From the NCBI GenBank assembly GCA_002491565.1, contig DKWE01000094.1:1-53774 (forward strand): 53,774 bases of DNA, read 5' to 3'. Under the pieces are notes generated by a model. The model did not search any database. It saw only the letters and a list, made by a program, of their open reading frames with translations, and was not told where the DNA came from. This document shows positions 25,538 to 34,994 of the stretch, piece after piece; within the stretch, counting starts at the first letter, position 1, and the number at the start of each line of letters is the position of its first letter. This stretch comes from Lachnospiraceae bacterium UBA7160. GTDB taxonomy: Bacteria; Bacillota; Clostridia; Lachnospirales; Lachnospiraceae. The translations under genes were made by a program, and so were the position numbers.

Positions 25538-27739
25538 ATGGAAAAACAGAACTTTTCATTCCCGCTCTCTCTGCGGGATGTCCAGGTAACAGACACATTC
25601 TGGAAAAAAGAGATGGAGCTGGTCCGCACGGAAGTGATTCCGTACCAGTGGTCGGCACTGAACGACCAGGTCGAGGGGGCTGCCCCCAGCTACTGCATGC
25701 ACAATTTCCGCGCAGCCGGCAAGCTGAACCAGGAAAAGCGTGAACAGGGAAGCAACTTCGTAGAGCCTGTATACACATTCCGCGGATTCGAAACGCTGCC
25801 GGACGACCCTCAGCATCCGGAAGAGAACCGGTTCTACGGCTTTGTTTTCCAGGACAGCGATTTCTACAAATGGATTGAGGCAGTCGGATACTCACTGACG
25901 CAGCACCCTGACCCGCAGCTGGAAGCAATCGCTGACGGTGCGATTGACCTTGTGTGTGCCGCACAGCAAGAGGATGGCTACCTCGATACCTACTATATTT
26001 TAAATGGAAAAGACCGGATTTTCACCAATCTGCGCGACAACCACGAGCTGTACTGCCTCGGCCATCTCCTCGAGGGCGCGGTGGCATACTATCAGGCGAC
26101 CGGAAAAGATAAGCTGCTGAATGCGGCGCGCCGCTATGCCGACTACGTTGCAGACTATTTCGGACCGGAGGAGGGTAAATGCAAGGGCTATCCGGGACAC
26201 GAGATTGCAGAGATGGCGCTCGTACGGCTCTATGAGACTACCGGAGACTCCAAATATCTGAATCTGGCGAAGTATTTCGTCGATGAGCGTGGAAGCCGCC
26301 CCTACTATTTTGACAAGGAGCACCCGGAAGAGGTGAAAAAGCATCCGAACGGCCCGCGCTATGCCTACAATCAGGCGCATGTCCCGGTCCGCGAGCAGGA
26401 TGAGGCGGTCGGACATGCCGTTCGCGCAGTCTACCTCTATTCCGGCATGGCTGACATCGCACGGCTGACTGAAGATGAGACACTCTTTGCGGCCTGCCAG
26501 ACACTCTGGGATAATATGACGCGCAAAAAGCTCTACATCACCGGAGGCATCGGCGGCACTCACGAGGGAGAGGCATTTTCCTTCAATTACGATCTCCCGA
26601 ATGATACCGCCTACGCAGAGACCTGCGCCTCCATCGGTCTCGTCTTCTTCGCGCGCCGGATGCTGGAGATCTGCCCGGATTCCCGCTATGCGGATGTAAT
26701 GGAGCAGGCACTCTACAATACGGTACTCTCCGGCATGGCGCTCGACGGAAAGAGCTTCTTCTACGTGAACCCGCTGGAGGTGCTGCCTGAGGCATGCCAT
26801 AAGGATTCGCGAAAGTTTCATGTGAAGCCTGTTCGCCAGAAGTGGTTTGGCTGCGCCTGCTGCCCGCCGAATCTTGCGCGCACCATCAGCTCGGTCAGCT
26901 CTTATGCATTTACGGAGAAGGAAGATACGCTGTTCGTCCATCTCTATGTCGGAAGCGACCTCAAAAAGACGGTCAACGGCAAGGAAGCAGCGGTTCACAT
27001 CACCTCCGGCTTCCCGTGGGACGGCACAGTTCAAGTCCGCGCAGAGAGCGCTGATGAGCCGCTTACGATCGCATTCCGTGTGCCAGGATGGGCGGAAGGC
27101 TGCACAGCGGAGCTCACCTCCGGGCATGGCACTACAGGCTACAGTGCAGAAACTACATCGGAGCAAAGCGGTAAAGGCTATCGCGTAGAACTTACTTCCA
27201 AGCCTGTCGCATCCAGCGACCCGCACTGTGATATCTGCCCGGATGCCACCAGCTCCCGCCTCTCCATCCTCGGTCTTGCACCTGGAGAGTTCGAGCTGCG
27301 CGACGGCTACCTCTACATCACGCGAATCTGGAAGTCCGGCGAGACTCTGACGCTCCACTTCCCGATGGAGGTACAGATCTGGCAGGCAGACCCGCGCGTG
27401 CGCGAAGATATCGGCAAGGTAGCTGTTACACGCGGCCCGATCACCTATTGCCTGGAGGAAGCAGACAACGGTGCGAACCTGCACCTGCTGACACTTTCCC
27501 CGGAGGCTGCTGCAACCGTTGAGGAAGCTGTCGTTGCAGGCGAACCGGTCCGGACGATCCTGCTGCCCGGCTTCCGCGAAGTGCTTCCGGACGCAGACGC
27601 AGAAGAGGCAGGCAGCCGTCTCGGCCTCTACCGCCCGGCTTCCCGCCCGGAAAAGACCCCTGTGACGCTCCGGTTCATTCCCTACTACACCTGGGCGAAC
27701 CGCGGCGAGAACGAGATGGCTGTGTGGGTGCGCGTCTGA
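25538..27739 (+). CDS. GH127 beta-L-arabinofuranosidase
   Basis: A 733-residue glycoside hydrolase of family 127, which removes beta-linked L-arabinofuranose, for example from hydroxyproline-linked arabino-oligosaccharides. No signal peptide, so cytoplasmic. The zinc/nucleophile set of HypBA1 (Glu338, Cys340, Cys417, Cys418) is present: AETCASIG holds Glu361 and Cys363, and CACCPPN holds Cys441 and Cys442. Cys441 is the expected nucleophile. Upstream are NHELYCLGHLLEGAVAYY and the HVPVREQDEAVGHAVRAVYL segment. It is longer than HypBA1 (658 residues), partly through a Thr/Ser/Gly-rich insertion (about 27110-27260). Strong AGGAGG before the ATG; divergent AraC-type regulator. Confidence 0.92.
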   Translation: MEKQNFSFPLSLRDVQVTDTFWKKEMELVRTEVIPYQWSALNDQVEGAAPSYCMHNFRAAGKLNQEKREQGSNFVEPVYTFRGFETLPDDPQHPEENRFYGFVFQDSDFYKWIEAVGYSLTQHPDPQLEAIADGAIDLVCAAQQEDGYLDTYYILNGKDRIFTNLRDNHELYCLGHLLEGAVAYYQATGKDKLLNAARRYADYVADYFGPEEGKCKGYPGHEIAEMALVRLYETTGDSKYLNLAKYFVDERGSRPYYFDKEHPEEVKKHPNGPRYAYNQAHVPVREQDEAVGHAVRAVYLYSGMADIARLTEDETLFAACQTLWDNMTRKKLYITGGIGGTHEGEAFSFNYDLPNDTAYAETCASIGLVFFARRMLEICPDSRYADVMEQALYNTVLSGMALDGKSFFYVNPLEVLPEACHKDSRKFHVKPVRQKWFGCACCPPNLARTISSVSSYAFTEKEDTLFVHLYVGSDLKKTVNGKEAAVHITSGFPWDGTVQVRAESADEPLTIAFRVPGWAEGCTAELTSGHGTTGYSAETTSEQSGKGYRVELTSKPVASSDPHCDICPDATSSRLSILGLAPGEFELRDGYLYITRIWKSGETLTLHFPMEVQIWQADPRVREDIGKVAVTRGPITYCLEEADNGANLHLLTLSPEAAATVEEAVVAGEPVRTILLPGFREVLPDADAEEAGSRLGLYRPASRPEKTPVTLRFIPYYTWANRGENEMAVWVRV

Positions 27740-27805
27740 TTCTGAAAAACTTTTAGAGTCAACACTTGCCTGTGACGCAGAGACTATAGCCGCTCAGAAT
27801 CCGCA

Positions 27806-27943
27806 CGCACTGCGATCAATCAGATCCGGAACCGGAACTATGGCAGCCATTTGGAACAATATTTCGGTGATGTCCTGCTGGCAGAATCAGCTACGATAAA
27901 AACAGAGGCGGTAAAAAGCATCCATGCCGAATTGAGAAATTAA
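27806..27943 (+). pseudogene. Tail relic of an AAA-ATPase/PD-(D/E)XK gene
   Basis: A 45-codon frame without start encodes TAINQIRNRNYGSHLEQY then FGDVLLAESATIK and a stop. The first part matches AIRQIKDRNYALRFEG near the end of the AAA/nuclease protein encoded at 11851-13536. The rest has drifted. Only the tail remains. Confidence 0.45.
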
Positions 27944-27960
27944 ACAAATCAGTAACCATA

Positions 27961-27999
27961 AAACGGGCCCTGTGCTATTTCTGCACAGAGCCTGTTTTG
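27961..27999. terminator. Strong bidirectional hairpin
   Basis: Arms 27961-27976 and 27984-27999 (AAAACGGGCCCTGTGC against GCACAGAGCCTGTTTT) pair with two mismatches around a 7-base loop, with A and T runs at the bases. It serves the GH127 side and may also serve the opposite strand. Confidence 0.7.
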
Positions 28000-28366
28000 G
28001 CATATCAGTCCGACATTATTTTGTTACTGATGAATCCAAGTTAGTAATGATTCCGGACTCCAGATTGAATGTCCTCCGGTGATAAACCAGTATCCGGAAT
28101 TGCACCAATCAGTGACTCTATTGCCGTTTCGATATCTACCCTTTTCTTGCTCTTCTGCACATCTTCGACCGCTCCTGCCCGCCTCTCTGTTGTTGCATTT
28201 CAGCTAAAATCGCTATACTCTAAAGCAAACCAGAAATCTGTTGTGGGGAAGCACACGGAGCAAAATTTTCCATTCTATAAAATATTTATTATAAGCACCT
28301 AACATTTTCGATTTCCTGCAGACTATATAGATGAAAGCATTGATCAATGCCCTGGGAGAAACTGAA
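28000..28366. other. Intergenic stretch before the sigma factor gene
   Basis: No intact gene. A minus-strand frame (about 28033-28206) without a start encodes VEDVQKSKKRVDIETAIESL then LSPEDIQSGVRNHY and could be a small-gene relic; I do not recognise it. An AT-rich patch (28274-28295) may hold the sigma gene promoter. Confidence 0.25.
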
Positions 28367-29998
28367 ATGAGAAAACACGAATTGCTGAACTATCTGGATG
28401 ATACACTGACAGAAAAGCTATTTGGATTCTGCTATGCAAGAACCAATGACAGTTATGAGGCACAGGACCTGTGCTCGGATATCATCTTCGCGCTGATAAA
28501 AGCAGCCAGCTCAGATGGAGCGATCGAGCATGTGTATCCCTTTATCTGGCGTACCGCGCAAAATGTCTACGCAGACTTTTCCAGAAAACGCAGGCAGCAC
28601 GCCGACCTGTTCTGCGAAGGGGATCCTGTGGATCTGTTATCTGGTGCTGCATGGGAGGAGATCGGCGGGCAAAGCGGCGAGGATGAGCTGCTTGCCGCCG
28701 TCTACCGCCAGCTGTCCTTCCTGACGAAAACGTACCGCGAGGCCATGGTCCTGTTCTATCTCGACGGCCTGTCGACTGCTGAAATCGCCAAACGTCAAAG
28801 CACCAGTGAGACAGCTGTCCGTCAGCGATTGTTTACAGCAAGGAAAAAAGTCAGAAACGAGGTAAATGAAATGATGGAAGCCAGCCAGAAACCGATTGCT
28901 CTTGACAAAATGGAATATATTCTATGGGGTACCGGCGACCCCTGCTGGGGAGACCCGCGGACGGTATGTACGAGGCAGTTCTCCAAACATATCCTCTGGC
29001 TCTGCCACAAAAAGCCGATGAATGCCAGGGAAATTGCAGACGAATTAAATGTCCCGACGGTCTATGTGGAGGAGGAGCTGGAAATCCTCGCAGCCGGTCA
29101 AAACAACCAGTATGGACTTCTGAGAAAGATGGGGAACGGCAAATTTGCCATTAACTTTATTTTGCTTGAACGCGAGGTGATCGAAAGGGTTCACGCCATT
29201 TATTCCGAACAGCTTCCCCATATCTGCCGAAGCATTGCAGATTTTATCGAAGCACACAGGGACGAATACCTTGCGTTCCCCTATCTGAACAAAAAAACGG
29301 ACTTCAACCTGATTCTCTGGCAACAGATCCACGTCATATCCTCCGCTTTTTCTAAAAATGTTGAGGACATCCTCAGAGAAAACTATTTCTCTGCCGCCGG
29401 TACAATTGAGCGTCCGTTCAGCGTCTATGGATATGTCGATTACGGTAAATATTACGGCGGCGGCTGGGATGGTGTTACTGCAGCTCATGTGTGTGGGTAT
29501 TCCAAAATACGGTTGAATAACATCTACTGCAAACGGGTCCGGCGCCACTTTGACTGCGGGCTGAATATTGCAGCGGATCCCCTGATCCAGCTGGCGCTCC
29601 GCGCGATTGACGGTCTGGATATCAGCCTGCTTTCGGAAGACGAAAAAGAGCATGCCTCAAAAGCAATCGAGTGCGGCTATCTGTACCGTGAGGGCGGGCT
29701 GCTTTACACAAAAATCCTGGTAACGGACGAAAAAGACGCAAACCGTTTATTCGATCTGAGTCAAACCCTGCACCATGGCTGCTTTGCGGAAGAAGCAAAG
29801 GCTGTCGCCAAAAAGCTTGCTGAGACCATCCGCAAAACCGTTCCGAACTACCTGATCGCAGAGTGGCCGCTTTTCAATTCCCTTGCAAGTATGCCTGTAC
29901 TGGATGGCTTAGTCGAGGCACTGATTGAAAAAGGCATCTTAGTACCGCCGGAGGACGGCGTCGGGGCTGAGGGATGCTGGATGACCATCGCGAGGTGA
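28367..29998 (+). CDS. ECF-like sigma factor with long C-terminal extension
   Basis: A 543-residue protein. The first ~170 residues are a sigma-70 region 2 (FGFCYARTNDSYEAQDLCSD, then FIWRTAQNVYADFSRKRRQ) and region 4 (LTKTYREAMVLFYLDGLSTA, then RQSTSETAVRQRLFTARKKV). Ordinary ECF factors end there. This one continues about 370 residues, first with a winged-helix-like part (MNAREIADELNVPTVYVEEE), then an unrecognised domain (VYGYVDYGKYYGGGWDGVTA). I use the Met of MRKHELL because GGGAGA precedes it; the Met 12 codons earlier has no site. No anti-sigma gene is adjacent, so the extension probably senses the signal itself (inference). Confidence 0.75.
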   Translation: MRKHELLNYLDDTLTEKLFGFCYARTNDSYEAQDLCSDIIFALIKAASSDGAIEHVYPFIWRTAQNVYADFSRKRRQHADLFCEGDPVDLLSGAAWEEIGGQSGEDELLAAVYRQLSFLTKTYREAMVLFYLDGLSTAEIAKRQSTSETAVRQRLFTARKKVRNEVNEMMEASQKPIALDKMEYILWGTGDPCWGDPRTVCTRQFSKHILWLCHKKPMNAREIADELNVPTVYVEEELEILAAGQNNQYGLLRKMGNGKFAINFILLEREVIERVHAIYSEQLPHICRSIADFIEAHRDEYLAFPYLNKKTDFNLILWQQIHVISSAFSKNVEDILRENYFSAAGTIERPFSVYGYVDYGKYYGGGWDGVTAAHVCGYSKIRLNNIYCKRVRRHFDCGLNIAADPLIQLALRAIDGLDISLLSEDEKEHASKAIECGYLYREGGLLYTKILVTDEKDANRLFDLSQTLHHGCFAEEAKAVAKKLAETIRKTVPNYLIAEWPLFNSLASMPVLDGLVEALIEKGILVPPEDGVGAEGCWMTIAR

Positions 29999-30028
29999 AC
30001 ATAAGGCGACCACTGTTAAACTGTACTT

Positions 30029-30772
30029 TCACTCCACCACCAGCACATTCTCGCAGTCCTCATATCCCACGACCAGCTTCTCGGTGAGGATCCTTGTCCC
30101 CTGAAATCTGGCAAACGTCACCGAGCTGACCTGGCCAAATTTGGAGCTGTCGCAGAGCACAAAACACTCTCTGCACTGCTCCATGGCCGTTCTCTTCACC
30201 ATCGCCTCGTTTGCGTCGGGCGTAGTGCAGCCGCTCTTCTTCGTCACACCGTTCGTTCCGAAGAATCCTTTGGTAAAATGATACTCCTGAAGCGTCCGTA
30301 TGGCCTGGCTCCCAACCACGGCCTCTGTGGAGCCCTTCAGTTCCCCGCCTACCAGCAGCACCTTCATCCCCCGGGTAACAAGGCTCTGGGCATGTAAGAC
30401 CGCGTTCGTCACAAACGTCGCGCTCTTTTCTTCGATATAGTCCAGCATATGCGCAGTCGTCGTCCCTGCATCCAGGTAGACAAAATCATCCGGCTCGATC
30501 AGAGCTGCGGCATACCGGGCGATCCTGCGCTTTTCCTCCCGGCTCAGATCACTTTTCTGGGCGACCGTATACTCGTGCGCCGTCACACGGCCCTCCTTCG
30601 CAACCGCCCCGCCGAATACCTTTACCAGCTTTCCGTCCTTATCCAAAGCCGTAATGTCCCGGCGCACCGTAGACTCGGAGGTATTGAGGAGATCCCTCAC
30701 CTCCGTCACCGTAATACTTCCTCTTTCACTTAGAAGCTTCAAAATCATCTCATGCCGCTGCTCTGTCAACAT
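30029..30772 (-). CDS. fruR: DeoR-family repressor of the fructose operon
   Basis: A 247-residue DeoR-family regulator. The winged helix is at the N-terminus (SERGSITVTEVRDLLNTSES, then TVRRDITALDKDGKLVKVFG), and the sugar-phosphate isomerase-like effector domain follows (DDFVYLDAGTTTAHMLDYIE, VTNAVLHAQSL, VLLVGGELKG). It is the last gene of the fruK-fruA-ptsH-ptsI-deoR series, and its ATG directly follows the ptsI stop with no gap. By analogy with FruR/LacR it should respond to fructose-1-phosphate and bind the repeats upstream of fruK. Confidence 0.88.
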   Translation of the reverse strand: MLTEQRHEMILKLLSERGSITVTEVRDLLNTSESTVRRDITALDKDGKLVKVFGGAVAKEGRVTAHEYTVAQKSDLSREEKRRIARYAAALIEPDDFVYLDAGTTTAHMLDYIEEKSATFVTNAVLHAQSLVTRGMKVLLVGGELKGSTEAVVGSQAIRTLQEYHFTKGFFGTNGVTKKSGCTTPDANEAMVKRTAMEQCRECFVLCDSSKFGQVSSVTFARFQGTRILTEKLVVGYEDCENVLVVE

Positions 30773-32416
30773 TTATTTTCCCGCCTTATACTCTTCCACG
30801 TTCGTTTCCAGCACAAGCTTGCGGATTGGAAGAATGCTGCCCGGTGAGACAGAAAGCTCATCGACCCCCATAGCAAGAAACTCTCTTGTAAGGCTCGTAT
30901 CTGCTCCAAGCTCGCCGCAGATGCCCGCCCAGATCCCTGCCTTGTGTGCATTCTCCACTACCATGGAAATCATCCGGAGGATTGCCGGGTGATGCGGGTC
31001 GTAGAACTCATCCAGCTTCGTGTTCTGACGGTCGATCGCCAGCGTATACTGGGTCAGATCGTTCGTCCCGATACTGAAAAAATCCACCTCTTTCGCGAGC
31101 TCCTCGCTGATCAGGGCGGCCGCCGGGGTCTCGATCATGATCCCCTGCTCCGGCTCCCCGAACGCAATCCCCTGCTCTGTAAGCTCTTCCTTTACAGAGA
31201 CTGCCACTTCCTGAATCCTCTTAATCTCCCTGATGCTGGTTATCATTGGATACATAATTGCTATTTTGCCAAAAACGCTGGCCCGGAACAACGCGCGGAG
31301 CTGGGTCCGGAACACCTCTGGACGCGTCAGACAGATGCGGATCGCGCGGTAGCCCAGAGCCGGATTCTCCTCGTGCTCCAGTTCAAAATAATCGCACTGC
31401 TTATCCGCTCCGATATCCAGTGTGCGGATGATGACCCGCTTGCCCGCCATCACCTGCGCTACCTGCTTATAAATCTGAAACTGCTCCTCCTCCGTAGGAT
31501 AGTGGTCCTTTTCCAGATAAATGAATTCACTGCGGAAAAGCCCGATCCCTCCTGCGTCATTTTTGAGGACCGCCGCCAGGTCTTTGATATTTCCAATATT
31601 AGCATACAACATCAGTTTTTGACCGTCAAGCGTAACATTTTCCTTGCCCCGCAGCGTCTGGAGCAATTCTTTTTTCTCCTGCTCCTCCTGCTGCAGCTTC
31701 TGCATCGCGGCGAGCGTCTCCTCGTCCGGGTTCACATAGAAAACACCGTTTCCCCCGTCGACGATTCCAAGCTTTCCATCCAGCTCGTCCTCCAGCGAAA
31801 GCAGCGTCCCAACCAGCGCCGGAATTGCCATGGTCCGCGCCAGAATCGCTGTGTGGGAATTTAAAGATCCGTGAACCGTCACAAAGGATAACACCAGATC
31901 CTTGTCAAGCTGCACCGTCTCCGAAGGCGCCAGGTCATCTGCTACGATAATTGCAGGTTCCCTGGTATCGGCCGATTCTCCGCCTCTGCCGCTCAGAGTT
32001 CTAAGAAGCCGTTCCGAGATGTCCTTTACGTCCGCCGCGCGCTCTCGCATATAGTCGTCGTCCATCGCCGCAAACATCTGTGCAAAGTTGTCACCGGTCG
32101 TGGCTACCGCGTACTCCACATTGACCTCCTGGCTGCGGACAATATTTTCAATGGAATCGTTGTAATCACTGTCATCCAGCATCATCTGATGCACCTCGAA
32201 AATTGCCGCGTTGGCCTCCCCGACTTCCCTGAGCGCTTTCTCGTACAGCTCCTGAAGCTGCTTCATCGCCACAGTCTTCGCCAGCTGAAACCGCATCATC
32301 TCTGCGTCCGGATCCGAAATCTTCACACGCTTTACCTGCTGCTCGCTCTTCTTATAGACACGGATCCTGCCAATGGCGATCCCGCCAAAAACACTCTTTC
32401 CAAAGTATGTGTTCAT
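30773..32416 (-). CDS. ptsI: PTS enzyme I (phosphoenolpyruvate-protein phosphotransferase)
   Basis: A 547-residue enzyme I that moves phosphate from PEP to HPr. The phosphorylated histidine is His188 in GSLNSHTAILARTMAIPALV. The PEP-binding barrel shows GGIGLFRSEFIYLEKDHYPT, IRTLDIGADKQ, ENPALGYRAIRICL, FFSIGTNDLTQYTLAIDRQN and WAGICGELGAD. AGGAGA lies seven bases before the ATG. It sits inside the fructose operon with ptsH rather than in a separate ptsHI operon; whether another copy exists elsewhere cannot be seen here. Confidence 0.95.
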   Translation of the reverse strand: MNTYFGKSVFGGIAIGRIRVYKKSEQQVKRVKISDPDAEMMRFQLAKTVAMKQLQELYEKALREVGEANAAIFEVHQMMLDDSDYNDSIENIVRSQEVNVEYAVATTGDNFAQMFAAMDDDYMRERAADVKDISERLLRTLSGRGGESADTREPAIIVADDLAPSETVQLDKDLVLSFVTVHGSLNSHTAILARTMAIPALVGTLLSLEDELDGKLGIVDGGNGVFYVNPDEETLAAMQKLQQEEQEKKELLQTLRGKENVTLDGQKLMLYANIGNIKDLAAVLKNDAGGIGLFRSEFIYLEKDHYPTEEEQFQIYKQVAQVMAGKRVIIRTLDIGADKQCDYFELEHEENPALGYRAIRICLTRPEVFRTQLRALFRASVFGKIAIMYPMITSIREIKRIQEVAVSVKEELTEQGIAFGEPEQGIMIETPAAALISEELAKEVDFFSIGTNDLTQYTLAIDRQNTKLDEFYDPHHPAILRMISMVVENAHKAGIWAGICGELGADTSLTREFLAMGVDELSVSPGSILPIRKLVLETNVEEYKAGK

Positions 32417-32474
32417 TTTGCATTCTCCTATTTTCTGCCTGTCTTTCGCAAATCTTCTATAAATGTTTGTATCT

Positions 32475-32594
32475 GTTCAGTAACCCCACAAATACGCGCA
32501 AAAATCCATGAAAATATCTACGCTTCGCTCCGGTCGGTACTAGCTGAACATCCAATGGACGTTCAGCGTCCTCGCGGGACAGTAGCTGCTGAAC
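32475..32594. repeat. Dispersed hairpin element, copy 2
   Basis: In the ptsH-ptsI gap. CGCTTCG and CGGTCGG at 32521-32537 are followed by an imperfect hairpin (GCTGAAC...GTTCAGC, 32543-32567) and the shared core CGTCCTCGCGGGACAGTAG. The outer arms CTGTTCAG (about 32474) and CTGAAC (about 32588) can pair. It lies inside a transcribed operon. Confidence 0.5.
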
Positions 32595-32665
32595 CTTCCG
32601 CCTTACAACCTGCAAAAGGATTCCGAACCGTTCGGCGAAACATGATCGTACCTGTACACTATTAT

Positions 32666-32923
32666 CTACAAATTCTCCTGCATAAATTTGCGGATGGCCT
32701 CACAGGCAGCCTCTTCATCCGCCCCGTCAAACGTCAGCGTGACTTCCTCGCCCTTCTTAACTGCAAGGCCCATCACACCGAAAATTGCCTTACCGCTCAT
32801 TGCCTTACCGTCCTTTGCGATCTTAATGTCGCAGGTAAAGCCCTTCGCCGCTTTTACCAGCATTCCTGCCGGACGTGCATGGATTCCTTCCGGGTCTGTG
32901 ATAACATACTTAAATTTCTTCAT
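32666..32923 (-). CDS. ptsH: HPr-family phosphocarrier protein with Ala at position 46
   Basis: An 85-residue HPr. GIHARPAG carries the phosphorylated His15. The segment GKAIFGVMGLAVKKGEEVTL aligns with the Ser46 region of Bacillus HPr (KSIMGVMSLGI), and the residue at 46 is Ala. Without that serine it could not be phosphorylated by HPr kinase and would not serve CcpA-type catabolite repression by that route. The start is the Met of MKKFKYV, since the upstream in-frame ATG carries the GGAGGAG site for it. It lies between fruA and ptsI. Confidence 0.92.
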   Translation of the reverse strand: MKKFKYVITDPEGIHARPAGMLVKAAKGFTCDIKIAKDGKAMSGKAIFGVMGLAVKKGEEVTLTFDGADEEAACEAIRKFMQENL

Positions 32924-33080
32924 GAGTCGCTCCTCCATTTTCTTATATGATATTCAAGCTTTACTTCCATTATAGTATGCGCTCTGTCTTCCGCAACTAT
33001 TTTAAAATCTTGCAGCTCTCTGTCTTTTTTCTTCCGCACGCTGTGAATCTCCGTGTATGCCCTGCGAAAACCAGATTTTT

Positions 33081-34994
33081 CTAATCGACTTTTTTCTTCA
33101 ACGCTCCAAGCAGTACCGCGGATATCACTGTGCCGGCAACCAGCGCAACAAGATACATCCACGCATTTCCCATCACCGGCACGACGAAAATTCCTCCGTG
33201 GGGCGCCATCAGCGTACACCCAAATGTCATGGACAGTGCGCCCGCCACACCGGACCCAATGATGCAGGCCGGGAGTACATGAAGCGGATCTGCCGCCGCA
33301 AACGGAATGGCTCCCTCTGTGATAAAAGCAAGTCCCATAATAAAGTTTGTCGGCCCGGTCTCTCGCTCTTCTTTTGTAAACTTGTTTTTGAACAGCAGCG
33401 TCGCCAGCGCAATCGCACACGGAGGTGTCATACCGCCGATCATCACCGCTGCCATGATATCATAATTTCCTGCTGCGATTGCCGCGGTGCCGAATACATA
33501 GGCCGCTTTGTTGAACGGACCTCCCATATCGATCGCCATCATGCCGCCAAGGATCAGACCGAGCACAATCTTACTTGCACCGCCCATACTGATCAGTCCG
33601 TTATTCATTGCCGTATTGATCGCGCCCATGACCGGCTCCACCACAAAGGTCATCAGAAGACCAATCGCCAGAATTCCCGCCACCGGGTAAATGAGTACCG
33701 GCGCGATCTTCTCAATCGCCTGAGGCAGCTTATCGCACACCTTGCGCAGCCCCTTGATCACGTACCCCGCCGCAAAGCCTGCCACAAGTGCTCCAAGAAA
33801 TCCCGAGCTTCCGTTCGCCGCCATCATTCCGCCGACAAAACCAACGGCCAGCGCCGGCCTGTCTCCAATTGCCATCGCGATAAAGCCGGCCAGAACCGGA
33901 AGCATGAAACCGAACGCCACACCGCCGATGTTTTTGAACAGCGCCGCAACCGGTGTGATCGTTCCGAAGCTTTCCCGCTCTGCCGCAGAGAGTGCGTTCA
34001 GGTCTACCATAAGCCCATCGATCAAAAAGGCAATCGCGATCAGGATGCCGCCGCCGACTACAAACGGAAGCATGTGAGAAACGCCATTCATCAGCTGCGT
34101 ATAAATCTGATGGCCCACTCCTCCGCCGGATGTTCTCTGCGCTGCCTGTTTTGCAGAAGCATTCGCGCTATGGTATACCGGAACGTTTCCGGAAATGGCC
34201 AGGGCGATCAGCTCATCCGCCTTGTTGATGCCATCGGATACCTGGCGTTCGATCACCTTTTTCCCGTCAAAACGATCCATCGGCACCTGCGCATCTGCCG
34301 CAACGATAATGCAGTCTGCCTCTGCGATCTCTTTGTCGGTGAGCACATTCTTCGCACCGCCGGAGCCTCTGGTCTCCACCTTTACAAAACAGTCCCTTGC
34401 CTTCGCCGCCTTCTCAATCCCCTCCGCTGCCATATACGTATGTGCAATTCCTGTTGGGCAGGAAGTCACCGCGAGAAGCTTCACCTGATCCGCCTTGGCT
34501 TCTCCCAGATCAGCCAGGCGCTCATCTACGCTTTTCTTCTCCTCATCTGCCTTATCAATCATCTCCAAAAACTCCTCCGGAGAAGAAGCGTTCCGGATAT
34601 TTGCCGTAAACTCCTCGTCCATCAGCATCATAGACAATTTGCTGAGTACATCCAGATGCACGTTATCCTCCGTATTTGGCGCCGCGATCAGGAACATCAG
34701 TGTCACCAGTTCCCCATCCAGAGAATCGAAGTCAACGCCATCCTTTATCACCATGGCTGCAAGACCCGGTTTTATAACCGCATCGCATTTGCCATGAGGA
34801 ATCGCGATCCCCTCTCCAATTCCTGTCGTTCCTTCCTCTTCTCTCGCATATACCTGCCTGCGATAGCCTTCCACATCCCGGATCTTTCCGCTCTTTTCCA
34901 TCAGAGCTATGACCGCGTCGAGCGCCTCCTGCTTACTCTTCGGCGCTCCGGTAAGAGAAATACTTCTCACATCCAGCAAATCTGTAATTCTCAT
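33081..34994 (-). CDS. fruA: PTS fructose transporter, fused IIA-IIB-IIC
   Basis: A 637-residue membrane permease. IIA (about residues 1-150) carries His67 in GIAIPHGKC. IIB (about 170-270) carries Cys179 in VTSCPTGIAHTYMAAEGIEK. IIC (about 290-637) is the membrane channel (GVSHMLPFVVGGGILIAIAF, GMTPPCAIALATLL, AADPLHVLPACIIGSGVAGA). Fructose enters as fructose-1-phosphate. Strong AAGGAGGAG before the ATG. The domain order and length match the common Firmicutes fructose IIABC, and the position after fruK supports fructose. Confidence 0.95.
   Translation of the reverse strand: MRITDLLDVRSISLTGAPKSKQEALDAVIALMEKSGKIRDVEGYRRQVYAREEEGTTGIGEGIAIPHGKCDAVIKPGLAAMVIKDGVDFDSLDGELVTLMFLIAAPNTEDNVHLDVLSKLSMMLMDEEFTANIRNASSPEEFLEMIDKADEEKKSVDERLADLGEAKADQVKLLAVTSCPTGIAHTYMAAEGIEKAAKARDCFVKVETRGSGGAKNVLTDKEIAEADCIIVAADAQVPMDRFDGKKVIERQVSDGINKADELIALAISGNVPVYHSANASAKQAAQRTSGGGVGHQIYTQLMNGVSHMLPFVVGGGILIAIAFLIDGLMVDLNALSAAERESFGTITPVAALFKNIGGVAFGFMLPVLAGFIAMAIGDRPALAVGFVGGMMAANGSSGFLGALVAGFAAGYVIKGLRKVCDKLPQAIEKIAPVLIYPVAGILAIGLLMTFVVEPVMGAINTAMNNGLISMGGASKIVLGLILGGMMAIDMGGPFNKAAYVFGTAAIAAGNYDIMAAVMIGGMTPPCAIALATLLFKNKFTKEERETGPTNFIMGLAFITEGAIPFAAADPLHVLPACIIGSGVAGALSMTFGCTLMAPHGGIFVVPVMGNAWMYLVALVAGTVISAVLLGALKKKVD

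Noticed and set aside
26000..27484. Long minus-strand open frame inside the GH127 gene
   Set aside because: GH127 has all catalytic residues and a strong start; the opposite frame is a codon-bias shadow.
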